The position numbers and the translations under genes were made by a program. The notes under the pieces are model-generated. The model saw only the letters and a program-made list of their open reading frames with translations. It was not told the origin of the DNA and did not search any database. A stretch of 64,000 nucleotides of DNA from an uncultured Oscillospiraceae bacterium (GTDB taxonomy: Bacteria; Bacillota; Clostridia; Oscillospirales; Acutalibacteraceae), in assembly GCA_900547305.1 (NCBI GenBank), contig URGH01000001.1:32304-96303 (forward strand), read 5' to 3'. Shown in pieces: positions 44,171 to 52,447 of the stretch. Positions within the stretch are counted from its first letter, which is position 1; the number at the start of each line of letters is the position of its first letter.

Positions 44171-45229
44171 TTATCTCCCCGCCTTCAGCTTTGCAAAGGT
44201 CTTTGTATTGCCCGATTTCACCTTGGAAATAACCCTGCCCTCCATATAGGTAAGCCCGGCGTTATTCCACTTTATCGGCAGCAACATTATTTTCATATAC
44301 TTTGAATTGGGCTTTGCGGTTTTAACCGCCTTTTTTACGCGGTCGGTTGAAATTATGCGCTTAATTTCCGCCTTTTTTTCCTTAGAGGAAAGCGGGCAGT
44401 TTCGGTTTGTAATATTCTCAACGCACCCTATTATGCGCTCGATATATCTGCGCGCCAAAAATTCGCGAACCTCGGGAGTATCCACACCCCAATAGGAGAA
44501 AAGCTCTTCCATCCAGCCGTTTTCTTCCTCACGCTTATCATACATATCGCTGCGGTATTTCGCAGTCTCGCTTTCGGCGCGCTTACGTATAAAGTGGTAG
44601 AACTTGTCCGATATAACGGAAACCCGCTCAACCTCGCGCACAACGCTTAAATTAAAGGGGAAATCATCCCAAAACGTTTGCGGGAAATAGAGCTTGTTTT
44701 CAAGAATGTAGCTTGATAAATATAGCTTGTTCCACGGGGTGTAAAGCAGGTTTTTATCAAACAGCGCATACGCGTTTTTGCGGAATTCCTCTTTGGTGTT
44801 ATAAACCGCGGCGGGGCAGACCTGCTCCTGCGTAAATTTTTCGGTATCGCTGTAATAAGTGTCGATATAGTAGCCCGCAACCACAAGCTGAGAATTGTTT
44901 TTCTCTGCTGCGGCAACCATTTTTTCAAGCATATCAGGCTCTGTCCAGTCGTCGGAGTCCATAAAATACATATATTTACCGACAGCCTTATCAATAGCGA
45001 CATTGCGCGCGCTCGGCGCCCCGCCGTTTTCCTTGTGTATTACCTTTATGCGCGGGTCCTTTGCGGCATATTCGTCGCAAATTTCGCCGCTGCGGTCCTT
45101 TGTTCCGTCATCCACACAGAAAAATTCCCAATCGGTGAGGGTCTGCGCCTGAATACTTTCAATCGCTTTACCCACATAATCTTCAACGCCATATACCGGC
45201 ATTATTACACTGACTTTAATATCCGCCAA
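44171..45229 (-). CDS. Family 2 glycosyltransferase
   Basis: 352 residues. SVIMPVYGVEDYVGKAIESI, FFCVDDGTKDRSGEICDEYA, ARNVAIDKAVGKYMYFMDSDDW carry the GT-A donor site and DxD. A C-terminal helical region (~260-350) follows. It has the base composition of the surrounding core genome, unlike the next four genes. Follows glf by 63 bases. Confidence 0.9.
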   Translation of the reverse strand: MADIKVSVIMPVYGVEDYVGKAIESIQAQTLTDWEFFCVDDGTKDRSGEICDEYAAKDPRIKVIHKENGGAPSARNVAIDKAVGKYMYFMDSDDWTEPDMLEKMVAAAEKNNSQLVVAGYYIDTYYSDTEKFTQEQVCPAAVYNTKEEFRKNAYALFDKNLLYTPWNKLYLSSYILENKLYFPQTFWDDFPFNLSVVREVERVSVISDKFYHFIRKRAESETAKYRSDMYDKREEENGWMEELFSYWGVDTPEVREFLARRYIERIIGCVENITNRNCPLSSKEKKAEIKRIISTDRVKKAVKTAKPNSKYMKIMLLPIKWNNAGLTYMEGRVISKVKSGNTKTFAKLKAGR

Positions 45230-45292
45230 TTTTATTTCCTCCGAAAAAAGTATTTGTTAGATTATACCACTTATTATTATTTTTTTCAAGTA

Positions 45293-46387
45293 TTACAGCA
45301 GCCTGTCCGCAAGGCTTAGCGCTTCCTCTACGGTATCGTCCATGTCAAAGTACTTATATTGCGCAAGTCTGCCGCCGAAAAGCACGTTCTCCTTTTCGGC
45401 AAGGACTGCATATTTTTTGTAAAGCTCATTGTTTTTCCCGTTATTAACCGGGTAATACGGCTCCATGCCCTCCTGCCAATCGGCAGGATATTCGCGCGTT
45501 ACAACCGTTTTCGGCTGCGTGCCGAAATTGAAATGCTTGTGCTCTATAACCCGGGTATACGGCACCTCGCGCTCGGTGTAGTTTACAACCGCCACGCCCT
45601 GGTGGTTTTCTTCGTTCAGCAGCTCTGTCTCGAATTTAAGGCTGCGGTATTCAAGCTTACCGAGAGAATACGCGAAGTATTCGTCTATAGGGCCTGTGTA
45701 AATGCACTTATCCGCCATTTGCAGGTAATTCTCGCGGTCGGCAAGGAAATCGGTGTTGAGCCGAACCTCGGCACCACTTAGCAGCTTTTCTATAAGTTCT
45801 GTATAGCCGCCGCACGGTATGCCCTGGTAGCGGTCGTTAAAATAGTTGTTATCATAGGTAAACCTTACCGGTAAGCGCTTTATTATAAACGCCGGCAGCT
45901 CGCTGCAGTCTCTGCCCCACTGCTTTTCGGTGTAGCCTTTTATAAGTTTTGTGTAAACATCGCGCCCCACAAGGCTTATAGCCTGTTCCTCAAGGTTCTT
46001 CGGCTCGCCCTTTATCTCCGCCCTCTGCTTAGCAAGCACCTCAGCCGCCTCTTTCGGGGTGGATATACCAAACATTTTGGAAAAGGTATTCATATTAAAG
46101 GGCATATTATACATTTCGCCCTTGTAATTCGCAACCGGAGAGTTCACAAAGTTATTAAATTCAACCAAGCTTGTCACATAATCCCAAACACGCTTGTTTG
46201 AGGTGTGGAAGATATGCGCGCCGTATTTATGCACGTCAATACCCTCAACCTTTTCGGTGTATATATTTCCGCCTATATGCCCGCGGCGTTCAAGCACCAA
46301 TACCTTTTTGCCCTTTTTTACCGCTTCGTGAGCGAAAACCGCGCCGAACAATCCGCTGCCCGCAATTATAAAGTCGTATTTTTTCAT
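45293..46387 (-). CDS. glf: UDP-galactopyranose mutase
   Basis: 364 residues. The FAD-binding start YDFIIAGSGLFGAVFAHEA, RGHIGGNIYTEKVEGIDVHKYGAHIFHTSN, and substrate-site blocks PVRFTYDNNYFNDRYQGIPCGGYTELIE and FGGRLAQYKYFDMDD are diagnostic. Converts UDP-galactopyranose to UDP-galactofuranose, so the polysaccharide of this cluster should contain galactofuranose. AAAGGAAAAAGGTAA precedes ATG 46387; a consensus promoter is upstream. Confidence 0.96.
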   Translation of the reverse strand: MKKYDFIIAGSGLFGAVFAHEAVKKGKKVLVLERRGHIGGNIYTEKVEGIDVHKYGAHIFHTSNKRVWDYVTSLVEFNNFVNSPVANYKGEMYNMPFNMNTFSKMFGISTPKEAAEVLAKQRAEIKGEPKNLEEQAISLVGRDVYTKLIKGYTEKQWGRDCSELPAFIIKRLPVRFTYDNNYFNDRYQGIPCGGYTELIEKLLSGAEVRLNTDFLADRENYLQMADKCIYTGPIDEYFAYSLGKLEYRSLKFETELLNEENHQGVAVVNYTEREVPYTRVIEHKHFNFGTQPKTVVTREYPADWQEGMEPYYPVNNGKNNELYKKYAVLAEKENVLFGGRLAQYKYFDMDDTVEEALSLADRLL

Positions 46388-46425
46388 TTACCTTTTTCCT
46401 TTCGGAATTTTATTGTATCAATGGT

Positions 46426-46454
46426 ATTTTACCACTTTTTGCACAAAATTACAA
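46426..46454 (-). promoter_or_regulatory. Promoter of the glf polysaccharide cluster
   Basis: Minus strand TTGTAA (46454-46449), 17-base spacer, TAAAAT (46431-46426), 38 bases before the glf ATG. Confidence 0.75.
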
Positions 46455-46578
46455 GTAGTATTATTCGGTAATGACGGGCAGCCCCGCTAATCTGAAAATG
46501 CCGCGAAATAATAAAACGGATTTTAACACACATCTTACTTACAAATTCGGATTTTTAATCATATTCATAATAATTATT

Positions 46579-46628
46579 GGTTCACATATGAACCATTTTA
46601 AAAATTAGCTTATAAACTGTGATATAAT
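46579..46628 (+). promoter_or_regulatory. Operator-like inverted repeat and -10 box before the Cro/CI-type gene
   Basis: GGTTCACATATGAACC (46579-46594, 6-base arms) lies upstream of TATAAT (46623-46628), which has an extended TGA. No good -35 box is seen. The repeat is a likely autoregulatory site for the small DNA-binding protein encoded downstream. Confidence 0.55.
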
Positions 46629-46645
46629 TTATATATATTTACGAA

Positions 46646-46885
46646 ATGAGCGTGAAAAATATGAAAAAATATAACGAAGTATTAAAGGAATTACGCGAAG
46701 ATAAGAACCTCACCCAAACACAAGTTGCAAATATTCTCGGCATAAAGCAAGCAAGTTACTCAAGGTACGAACTTAATAAATGTGAAATTCCGTTGTCTCA
46801 CTTGAAAAAGTTATGTGTTTTTTATAATGTCTCTGCCAATTATATACTCGGCTTACCTAAAAATTTAGAATTCCCTAAAAGATAG
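46646..46885 (+). CDS. Small Cro/CI-type helix-turn-helix regulator
   Basis: 79 residues from ATG 46646; an internal ATG at 46661 is an alternative, neither having a strong ribosome site. LKELREDKNLTQTQVANILGIKQASYSRYELNK is a complete XRE helix-turn-helix, and YNVSANYILGLP the usual end. There is no effector domain. It lies just upstream of the small-peptide/antisense locus and in the same direction, but that locus has its own promoter. Confidence 0.88.
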   Translation: MSVKNMKKYNEVLKELREDKNLTQTQVANILGIKQASYSRYELNKCEIPLSHLKKLCVFYNVSANYILGLPKNLEFPKR

Positions 46886-46910
46886 TCCCAATGAACAGTT
46901 GCGGTAGTTA

Positions 46911-46939
46911 TTGACAAAGTATCAAACTTATTGTAAAAT
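46911..46939 (+). promoter_or_regulatory. Consensus promoter of the small toxic-peptide-like mRNA
   Basis: TTGACA (46911-46916), 17-base spacer, TAAAAT (46934-46939). The start near 46946 coincides with a hairpin GGTGC-TTAAAA-GCACC (46946/7-46961), giving a transcript with a protected 5' end. Confidence 0.85.
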
Positions 46940-46945
46940 ATTGTC

Positions 46946-47225
46946 GGTGCTTAAAAGCACCCATTAAGGCAACCTACAACGGTAGGCGGTTAAGTCTGTC
47001 TCGGCTGCCGCCTCGGTCGGCGCTTCTGCTGCGCAGAGGTCTCCACAGGAGACCCGCGCCCCTGTAAGGGGGTGTTGCTTATGGATTACTATGTATTTAT
47101 CATTTTAATTTTGATATTTGCAACCGGTTACATAATTGCAATAAAAAAGAAATAAACCGCCACTTCCCCAAGTTCGGTTTATCTCTCTAAACTGTATCAG
47201 GGGCTAACCGTCTATCGGTTGCCTT
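46946..47225 (+). ncRNA. Structured sense mRNA of the putative type I toxin
   Basis: The leader is about 135 bases. The 5' arm (AAGGCAACC 46966-46974 and GGCGGTTA 46985-46992) is complementary to the 3' end (TAACCGTC 47205-47212 and GGTTGCCTT 47217-47225), so the full-length RNA can fold end to end. CCCC (47059-47062) can pair with the GGGG of the ribosome site AAGGGGGTG (47066-47074). Both features are typical of inactive primary transcripts of type I toxins. The 3' end is not certain. Confidence 0.65.
47081..47155 (+). CDS. 24-residue hydrophobic peptide, putative type I toxin
   Basis: ATG 47081 to TAA 47153-47155. The peptide starts MDYYVFII, has one Ile/Leu-rich membrane stretch of about 18 residues and ends AIKKK. 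A strong ribosome site (AAGGGGGTG, six bases before the ATG) shows it is meant to be translated, but that site is paired in a hairpin. Single-span peptides with a positive tail are typical of membrane-acting type I toxins (TxpA, Fst, TisB types); I see no close match to any of these. Toxicity is inferred. Confidence 0.7.
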   Translation: MDYYVFIILILIFATGYIIAIKKK

Positions 47226-47228
47226 TCT
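47142..47228 (-). ncRNA. Antisense RNA, putative antitoxin, with its own terminator
   Basis: Starts about 47228 from the promoter at 47262-47235 and runs towards the peptide gene. It ends at a hairpin (47182-47175 with 47159-47152, 8 bp, loop 15) followed on this strand by TTTCTTTTTTATT, an intrinsic terminator. The ~85-base RNA is therefore complementary to the 3' part of the peptide mRNA, covering its stop codon. Its 5' end has the same AAGGCAACC...GACGGTTA sequence as the sense RNA's 5' arm. Confidence 0.72.
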
Positions 47229-47234
47229 GTTTAT

Positions 47235-47262
47235 ATTATAGCATAAAAAATCAAAATGTCAA
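47235..47262 (-). promoter_or_regulatory. Consensus extended -10 promoter of the antisense RNA
   Basis: Minus strand TTGACA (47262-47257), 16-base spacer ending in TGC, TATAAT (47240-47235). A stronger match than the sense promoter, as usual for antitoxin RNAs. Confidence 0.85.
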
Positions 47263-47279
47263 TACCGCCGTTATAATGC

Positions 47280-47324
47280 AAAAAACAGCCCTGCAATTAT
47301 CTTTTTTCGATAACCGCAGGGCTG
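47280..47324 (-). terminator. Terminator of the ribosomal protein operon
   Basis: On the minus strand CAGCCCTGC pairs with GCAGGGCTG (47324-47316 with 47294-47286), with an inner GATAA/TTATC stem, then six T (47285-47280). It lies 170 bases after rplQ. Confidence 0.9.
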
Positions 47325-47493
47325 CGCGTTATTTAATTCCGAATTACGCATTCCGAATTCCGAATTATTAAGTGCGAGGGCGTTCCGAGCGCTTGCCGCG
47401 CCCGTTCCCCCTCGGTTTAGCACACACATCATCGGCGCATATAACTGCGCGTAAAAAATGTGAGTACTAAAGTTCAGGCTTAAAGCCTTAAAA
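47325..47493. other. Non-coding stretch after rplQ
   Basis: No gene seen. It holds a short low-complexity repeat of ATTCCGAATT units (about 47337-47368: AATTCCGAATTACGCATTCCGAATTCCGAATT) and otherwise featureless sequence before the rplQ stop. Confidence 0.5.
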
Positions 47494-47841
47494 TCATATT
47501 AACTCGATAATTGCCATTTCGGCAGCGTCGCCGCGGCGCGGTCCGGTTTTAACAATGCGGGTGTAGCCGCCGTTAACATCCGAATACTTAGGAGCGATTT
47601 CGTTGAAGAGCTTTGCAACAACGTCCTCCTTAGTAATAAACGCCAATGCCTGACGCTTGCTGTTCAGGTTATTATCCTTAGCGAGTGTAATATACTTCTC
47701 TGCCATTGCTCTTACTTCCTTAGCGCGGGTAACGGTGGTCTCAATTCTGCCGTTTTCGAGCAGGTAAGTAACCATTGCCCTGAGCATAGCAGTTCTGTGA
47801 TCGCTGGTTCTTCCGAGTTTACGGGTACCTGGCATTTCCAT
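47494..47841 (-). CDS. rplQ: Ribosomal protein L17
   Basis: 115 residues. [39 protein letters not shown] is the family's start, and [17 protein letters not shown] its end. Last gene of the operon, 38 bases after rpoA. Confidence 0.97.
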   Translation of the reverse strand: MEMPGTRKLGRTSDHRTAMLRAMVTYLLENGRIETTVTRAKEVRAMAEKYITLAKDNNLNSKRQALAFITKEDVVAKLFNEIAPKYSDVNGGYTRIVKTGPRRGDAAEMAIIELI

Positions 47842-47879
47842 TCACTCCTTATTGCAGCAAAAACTGCTGCGGTTTTGCT

Positions 47880-48830
47880 TTATTCGTCGTCGTTTTTAAG
47901 GGTGAAGCCGAAAGAATTCAGCTTTGCAATGACCTCTTCAAGCGACTTGCGGCCGAGGTTTCTCACCTTCATCATATCCTCTTCGGACTTGTTGATAAGA
48001 TCCTCTACCGTATTTATACCTGCGCGCTTCAGGCAGTTGAAGCTGCGAACAGATAAATCCAGCTCGTCGATTGTTAAATCGAGAACCTTTTCTTTCTCGT
48101 TGTCGTTCTTTTCCGCCATAATGCTCTCGGTCTCGCTTACGCCCTCGGTTAAATCGAGGAAAAGCTCAAAGTGCTCAATAAGCACCTTAGCCGACATAGA
48201 AATAGCCTCGTTAGCTCTTATAGAGCCGTCGGTCCATATTTCCATTGTAAGCTTGCCCTTATCGGTAACATTACCCACGCGGGTATTATCAACCTTAAAG
48301 TTAGCCTTGAGTATAGGCGTGTAAATAGAGTCAACGGGAATAACGCCGATAACGTTCTGCGCCGGTCTGTTTTGCTCGGCGGAAACATAGCCTCTGCCCT
48401 TATCGAGAGTCATCTCCATATTGAGCTTGGCTCCCGCGTCAAGAGTGGCTATATACATATCGGGATTTAAAATCTCGACCTCGGAATCGGCTTTTATCGA
48501 AGCGGCGGTAACCACGCAGGGGCCCTCAGCCTCAATATAAATCTTCTTCGCCGTATCGGCATGGAGCTTTGCAATCAGTCCCTTTATGTTGAGGATGATT
48601 TCGGTAACATCCTCTTTCACACCGGGAATGGTGGAAAACTCATGCACAACACCGTCGATCTTGACCGATGTAACGGCAACGCCGGGAAGGATTGAAAGCA
48701 GCACGCGCCTCATGCTGTTGCCGAGGGTTGTGGCGTAGCCTCTCTCCAGCGGTTCCATAACGAACCTGCCGTAAGTGCCGTCGCTTGTCAATTCAGCGGT
48801 ATCTATTCTGGGCTTTTCAATTTCTATCAT
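47880..48830 (-). CDS. rpoA: RNA polymerase alpha subunit
   Basis: 316 residues. N-terminal dimer and assembly domain ([28 protein letters not shown]) to ~230, an acidic linker, and the C-terminal DNA- and activator-binding domain ([34 protein letters not shown]). Between rpsD and rplQ as usual. Confidence 0.98.
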   Translation of the reverse strand: MIEIEKPRIDTAELTSDGTYGRFVMEPLERGYATTLGNSMRRVLLSILPGVAVTSVKIDGVVHEFSTIPGVKEDVTEIILNIKGLIAKLHADTAKKIYIEAEGPCVVTAASIKADSEVEILNPDMYIATLDAGAKLNMEMTLDKGRGYVSAEQNRPAQNVIGVIPVDSIYTPILKANFKVDNTRVGNVTDKGKLTMEIWTDGSIRANEAISMSAKVLIEHFELFLDLTEGVSETESIMAEKNDNEKEKVLDLTIDELDLSVRSFNCLKRAGINTVEDLINKSEEDMMKVRNLGRKSLEEVIAKLNSFGFTLKNDDE

Positions 48831-48910
48831 TTAAAAGCTCCGTTTCTCCGTACCGTAATTTTATGTTCCGCAGTGCCCGGCACGGTGAACGCTGCGTTAT
48901 TTCGGGTCTA

Positions 48911-49537
48911 TTACTTAGAATAGAACTCGACGATGAGCTGCTCGTCAACAGGAGCTTCAATCTGTTCTCTTGTCGGGAGAGCTATAACCTTTGCCGAAAG
49001 GTTGTTGCGGTCAACGTCAATCCACTCCGGAACGGGTCTTGCGCTGTTAGCCTCTACAACTGCTTTGATCTTCTCGCTTGCGCGGCTCTTCTCGCAGATA
49101 GAAACCACATCGCCCGCCTTTAAGAGATAGGAAGCAATGTCAACGCGCTTGCCGTTCACTTCGTAATGACCGTGACCTACAAGCTGACGCGCCTCTGCTC
49201 TTGACGACGCAAAGCCTACTCTGTAAACAACATTATCAAGGCGGCTTTCAAGTATTCTTAAAAGGTTATCGCCGGTAATGCCCTGCTTTCTTTCAGCAAT
49301 TTCAAAATAATGATGGAACTGATTTTCCTGGACGCCGTAGAAACGTCTTGCGGTCTGCTTAGCGCGAAGCTGCATACCGTATTCGGACGATTTCTTTCTG
49401 CCCTGTCCGTGCTGACCGGGAGCGTAGCCTCTCAGTCCTACCGAGCATTTCTCGGAATAGCAGCGCTCGCCCTTAAGGAACAATTTCTGACCCTCGCGGC
49501 GGCAAAGTCTGCAAACTGCACCGGTATATCTTGCCAT
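48911..49537 (-). CDS. rpsD: Ribosomal protein S4
   Basis: 208 residues. The N-terminus has four cysteines (C9, C12, C26, C31) of the zinc-binding form, and the S4 RNA-binding domain follows ([29 protein letters not shown]). Nucleates assembly of the small subunit. The operon gap to rpoA is 80 bases. Confidence 0.98.
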   Translation of the reverse strand: MARYTGAVCRLCRREGQKLFLKGERCYSEKCSVGLRGYAPGQHGQGRKKSSEYGMQLRAKQTARRFYGVQENQFHHYFEIAERKQGITGDNLLRILESRLDNVVYRVGFASSRAEARQLVGHGHYEVNGKRVDIASYLLKAGDVVSICEKSRASEKIKAVVEANSARPVPEWIDVDRNNLSAKVIALPTREQIEAPVDEQLIVEFYSK

Positions 49538-49593
49538 CTGTTACACCTCCAAAATTTTAGCTGCAATATAAATTGCAAATTAGTTTTAAACGA

Positions 49594-49995
49594 TTATACG
49601 CGTCTTCTCTTGGGAGGACGGCAGCCGTTGTGCGGAATCGGGGTAACGTCTTTAATCATACTTACCTCAAGACCTGCGGTTTGCAGTGCGCGGATAGCCG
49701 CTTCACGTCCTGCGCCCGGACCCTTAACGTACACTTCAACAGTCTTAAGACCGTGCTCCATAGCAGCCTTAGCAGCGGTTTCTGCCGCGCTCTGAGCCGC
49801 GAAAGGAGTAGACTTTCTTGAGCCTCTGAAACCTAACTCACCGGCAGATGCCCACGAAAGAGCGTTGCCCTGCGTATCGGTGATGGTAACGATAGTGTTG
49901 TTGAAGGTAGACTGGATATGAGCAGAGCCACGTTCGATATTCTTTTTCTCACGGCGACGGCGTGTAGCGGTCGTCTTGCCCTTTGCAGTAGCCAT
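49594..49995 (-). CDS. rpsK: Ribosomal protein S11
   Basis: 133 residues. Basic N-terminus, then [21 protein letters not shown] and [15 protein letters not shown] at the end. Platform protein of the small subunit. Confidence 0.98.
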   Translation of the reverse strand: MATAKGKTTATRRRREKKNIERGSAHIQSTFNNTIVTITDTQGNALSWASAGELGFRGSRKSTPFAAQSAAETAAKAAMEHGLKTVEVYVKGPGAGREAAIRALQTAGLEVSMIKDVTPIPHNGCRPPKRRRV

Positions 49996-50011
49996 ATTAT
50001 CTTCCTCCTAC

Positions 50012-50380
50012 TTATTTCTTCTTGTTAGCTATGGTCTTCTTCGGACCCTTGCGTGTACGCGCGTTAGTCTTTGAGCGCTGCCCTCTTACCGGCAGACCCT
50101 TTCTGTGGCGCAAACCGCGGTAGCTTCCGATTTCGATAAGTCTCTTAATATCAAACGCGATTGTACGGCGACGGTCACCCTCTACCTGAAGGTTGTGGTC
50201 GATATATTCACGCAGTTTTGAAATATCGTCTTCGGTTAAGTCCTTGACGCGGGTATCAGGATTGATACCTGTATCGGCAAGGATTTTTTTAGATGTTGTA
50301 AGACCTATGCCGAAAATGTAAGTAAGTCCGATTTCGACTCGCTTTTCGTTCGGAAGATCAACACCAGCAATACGTGCCAT
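50012..50380 (-). CDS. rpsM: Ribosomal protein S13
   Basis: 122 residues. [26 protein letters not shown] and the C-terminal [24 protein letters not shown], which contacts tRNA in the P site. Follows rpmJ in the usual order. Confidence 0.98.
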   Translation of the reverse strand: MARIAGVDLPNEKRVEIGLTYIFGIGLTTSKKILADTGINPDTRVKDLTEDDISKLREYIDHNLQVEGDRRRTIAFDIKRLIEIGSYRGLRHRKGLPVRGQRSKTNARTRKGPKKTIANKKK

Positions 50381-50416
50381 TTATCAAAGCACCTCCATTT
50401 TTTTCTTCACGCGCAA

Positions 50417-50530
50417 TTAACCCTGACGCTGTTTGTGCTTGGGGTTTTCGCAGATAACCATTACCTTGCCCTTGCGCTTGATAATTTTGCATTTTTCGCA
50501 AATCTTTTTAACAGAAGGTCTGACTTTCAT
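50417..50530 (-). CDS. rpmJ: Ribosomal protein L36
   Basis: 37 residues: begins [20 protein letters not shown] and ends [10 protein letters not shown]11, C14, C27 and H32 form the zinc ribbon of the zinc-binding form. Sits between infA and rpsM. Confidence 0.97.
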   Translation of the reverse strand: MKVRPSVKKICEKCKIIKRKGKVMVICENPKHKQRQG

Positions 50531-50560
50531 TTGGATTATACCTCCTTAAATTTTTGACTG

Positions 50561-50779
50561 TTATTTTGAACGCCAGGTTATGCGACCCTTTGAAAGGTCG
50601 TACGGAGACATCTCAACAGTCACCTTATCGCCCGGGAGTATGCGTATGAAATTCATACGGAGCTTTCCCGATATATGGGCGAGGATTATATGTCCCCCCT
50701 GGATTTCTACCTTGAACATTGCGTTAGGCATTGCCTCAACAACGACGCCTTCAAGCTCTATCATATCTTCTTTAGACAC
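50561..50779 (-). CDS. infA: Translation initiation factor IF-1
   Basis: 72 residues, OB fold: [53 protein letters not shown]. It blocks the A site during initiation. Overlaps the KOW gene by 8 bases. Confidence 0.98.
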   Translation of the reverse strand: MSKEDMIELEGVVVEAMPNAMFKVEIQGGHIILAHISGKLRMNFIRILPGDKVTVEMSPYDLSKGRITWRSK

Positions 50780-51032
50780 TTTGGTTCCTCCCTTTCAAGC
50801 CTTCGTCCCTGAGTCGGGCTAATTCCCGCCTCAGAGCCTTATCGGTTTTATAGCTGTTTTCATCAAGAATTGTGTTTGTAAACGCTGTGTGCTTCACATT
50901 TTTGCGTTTCGGTTTTTCAAGCGGGCGTTCCTTACCATCGCACAGGTAAAGGAATTTATCGTCCGCGCTCACCACCACCATAAGGCGGTTTTTATCGCGC
51001 CCCGCCTTTGAAAAGACTATGCGACCCACCAT
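50772..51032 (-). CDS. KOW-domain RNA-binding protein
   Basis: 86 residues. [19 protein letters not shown] is the KOW motif, as in the L14e/L27e-like proteins that Firmicutes carry between map and infA. A charged C-terminal helix ([17 protein letters not shown]) follows. A ribosome-linked role is likely but unproven. Confidence 0.9.
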   Translation of the reverse strand: MVGRIVFSKAGRDKNRLMVVVSADDKFLYLCDGKERPLEKPKRKNVKHTAFTNTILDENSYKTDKALRRELARLRDEGLKGRNQSV

Positions 51033-51042
51033 AAGCGTTTCC

Positions 51043-51792
51043 TCAAACCACGGTCATAATTTTAGGACCGTCGGCGGTTATCACTATCGTATGCTCAAAA
51101 TGAGCGGAAAGCGAACCGTCCTTGGTTAAAACAGTCCACCCGTCCGGCTGAACCTTAACATCGTAGCCTCCGGCGTTTACCATCGGTTCTATTGCTATGG
51201 TCATTCCGGGCATCAGGCGTATTCCCCTGCCGGGTGTGCCGAAATTAGGAACCTCGGGAGCTTCATGCAGGTGCGTACCCACGCCGTGACCGACAAACTG
51301 CCGCACGACCGAATACCCACGCGCCTCGACATATCTTTGAACAGCGTGACCTATATCACCGATTCTGCCGCCCGCACACGCCGCGCGTATTCCCTCGTAA
51401 AGGCTTTCGCGCGTTGTGTCCATCAGCCGCTTCGCCTCGGAAGATACATCCCCGCAGGCGAAAGTGGCGGCGTTATCGCCGTGATACCCGTCGAACTTAG
51501 CGCCGAGGTCGATACTTACTATATCGCCGGCGCGCAGCTTGCGCTTTTCGGAAGGTATGCCGTGAATTACCTCGTTGTTAATAGATATACAGGCAGTAGC
51601 GGGGTAGCCCTCGTAATTTTTAAAGTTGGGCTCGCCGCCGCGGCGTCGGATGTATTCCTCTGCCAGACGGTCAATCTCAGCCGTTGTTACTCCGGGCTCT
51701 ACCGCTTTGCCGGCTGCCTCTAATGCTCCGGCCGATATACTGCAAGCCTCTTTCATTATTTTAAGCTCGCGGCCGGTTTTAAGCACTATCAT
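51043..51792 (-). CDS. map: Methionine aminopeptidase, type I
   Basis: 249 residues, no zinc-finger extension. The five metal ligands are visible: SIDLGAKFDGYHGDNAA (two Asp), GHGVGTHLHE (His), AIEPMV and HFEHTIV (Glu). Removes the initiator Met. ATG overlaps the adk stop by 4 bases. Confidence 0.97.
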   Translation of the reverse strand: MIVLKTGRELKIMKEACSISAGALEAAGKAVEPGVTTAEIDRLAEEYIRRRGGEPNFKNYEGYPATACISINNEVIHGIPSEKRKLRAGDIVSIDLGAKFDGYHGDNAATFACGDVSSEAKRLMDTTRESLYEGIRAACAGGRIGDIGHAVQRYVEARGYSVVRQFVGHGVGTHLHEAPEVPNFGTPGRGIRLMPGMTIAIEPMVNAGGYDVKVQPDGWTVLTKDGSLSAHFEHTIVITADGPKIMTVV

Positions 51793-52427
51793 ATATTCTT
51801 CTCCAGCGCTTCGAGTACAAGACGGGTAGTATCCTTAACCTCGTCCTGCCCCTCGACAGTGATGAGCTTTCCGCAGTTTTTGTAATAATCTTTAAGCGGC
51901 TCGGTCTGCTCGTGATAAACGTTAAGTCTGTTTTTCACGGTTTCGGGCTCATCGTCCTTACGGATAACAAGCACGCCGCCGCAGGAATTGCAAACGCCCT
52001 CCACATCCGGTTTTTTATACTCGGTGTGGTAGCTGGCGCCGCACTTTTCGCAAACGCGTCTGCCCGACATACGCTTTACTATCTCGCTGTCCGCAACCTC
52101 GATAGAGAGTGCGGCGTCGATACCGAAGCCCATTTCGTCAAGCGCCTCTGCCTGCGGAATTGTGCGCGGGAAGCCGTCTAAAATGTAACCGTTTGCACAG
52201 TCGCTTTCAGCTAAACGCTCCTTGATAATGCCGATAACGACATCATCGGGAACGAGCTCGCCCGCGTCGATATATGATTTTGCTTTCAGTCCCATTTCCG
52301 TTCCGTTTTTAAGCGCAGCACGAATAATGTTGCCGGTGGAAATGGTCGGAATATTATATTTTTCGGAGATTATCTCAGCCTGAGTGCCCTTACCGGCACC
52401 CGGTGCTCCCAAAAGAATGAGCTTCAT
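51789..52427 (-). CDS. adk: Adenylate kinase
   Basis: 212 residues. P-loop GAPGAGKGTQ (7-16), STGNIIRAAL, DGFPRTIPQAEAL. The lid carries four cysteines (CEKCG...CNSCG), the zinc form of Gram-positives. Located between secY and map as usual. Confidence 0.98.
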   Translation of the reverse strand: MKLILLGAPGAGKGTQAEIISEKYNIPTISTGNIIRAALKNGTEMGLKAKSYIDAGELVPDDVVIGIIKERLAESDCANGYILDGFPRTIPQAEALDEMGFGIDAALSIEVADSEIVKRMSGRRVCEKCGASYHTEYKKPDVEGVCNSCGGVLVIRKDDEPETVKNRLNVYHEQTEPLKDYYKNCGKLITVEGQDEVKDTTRLVLEALEKNI

Positions 52428-52447
52428 AATTTAATACTCCTTAATGC

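Noticed and set aside
46646..47155. Type II toxin-antitoxin with the Cro/CI-type protein as antitoxin
   Set aside because: The peptide gene has its own consensus promoter, is separated by ~195 bases, and has a dedicated antisense RNA; a type I arrangement fits better.
47331..47370. Repeated ATTCCGAATT units as a possible CRISPR or attachment site
   Set aside because: The units are about 10 bases, adjacent and imperfect with no spacers; most likely simple sequence.
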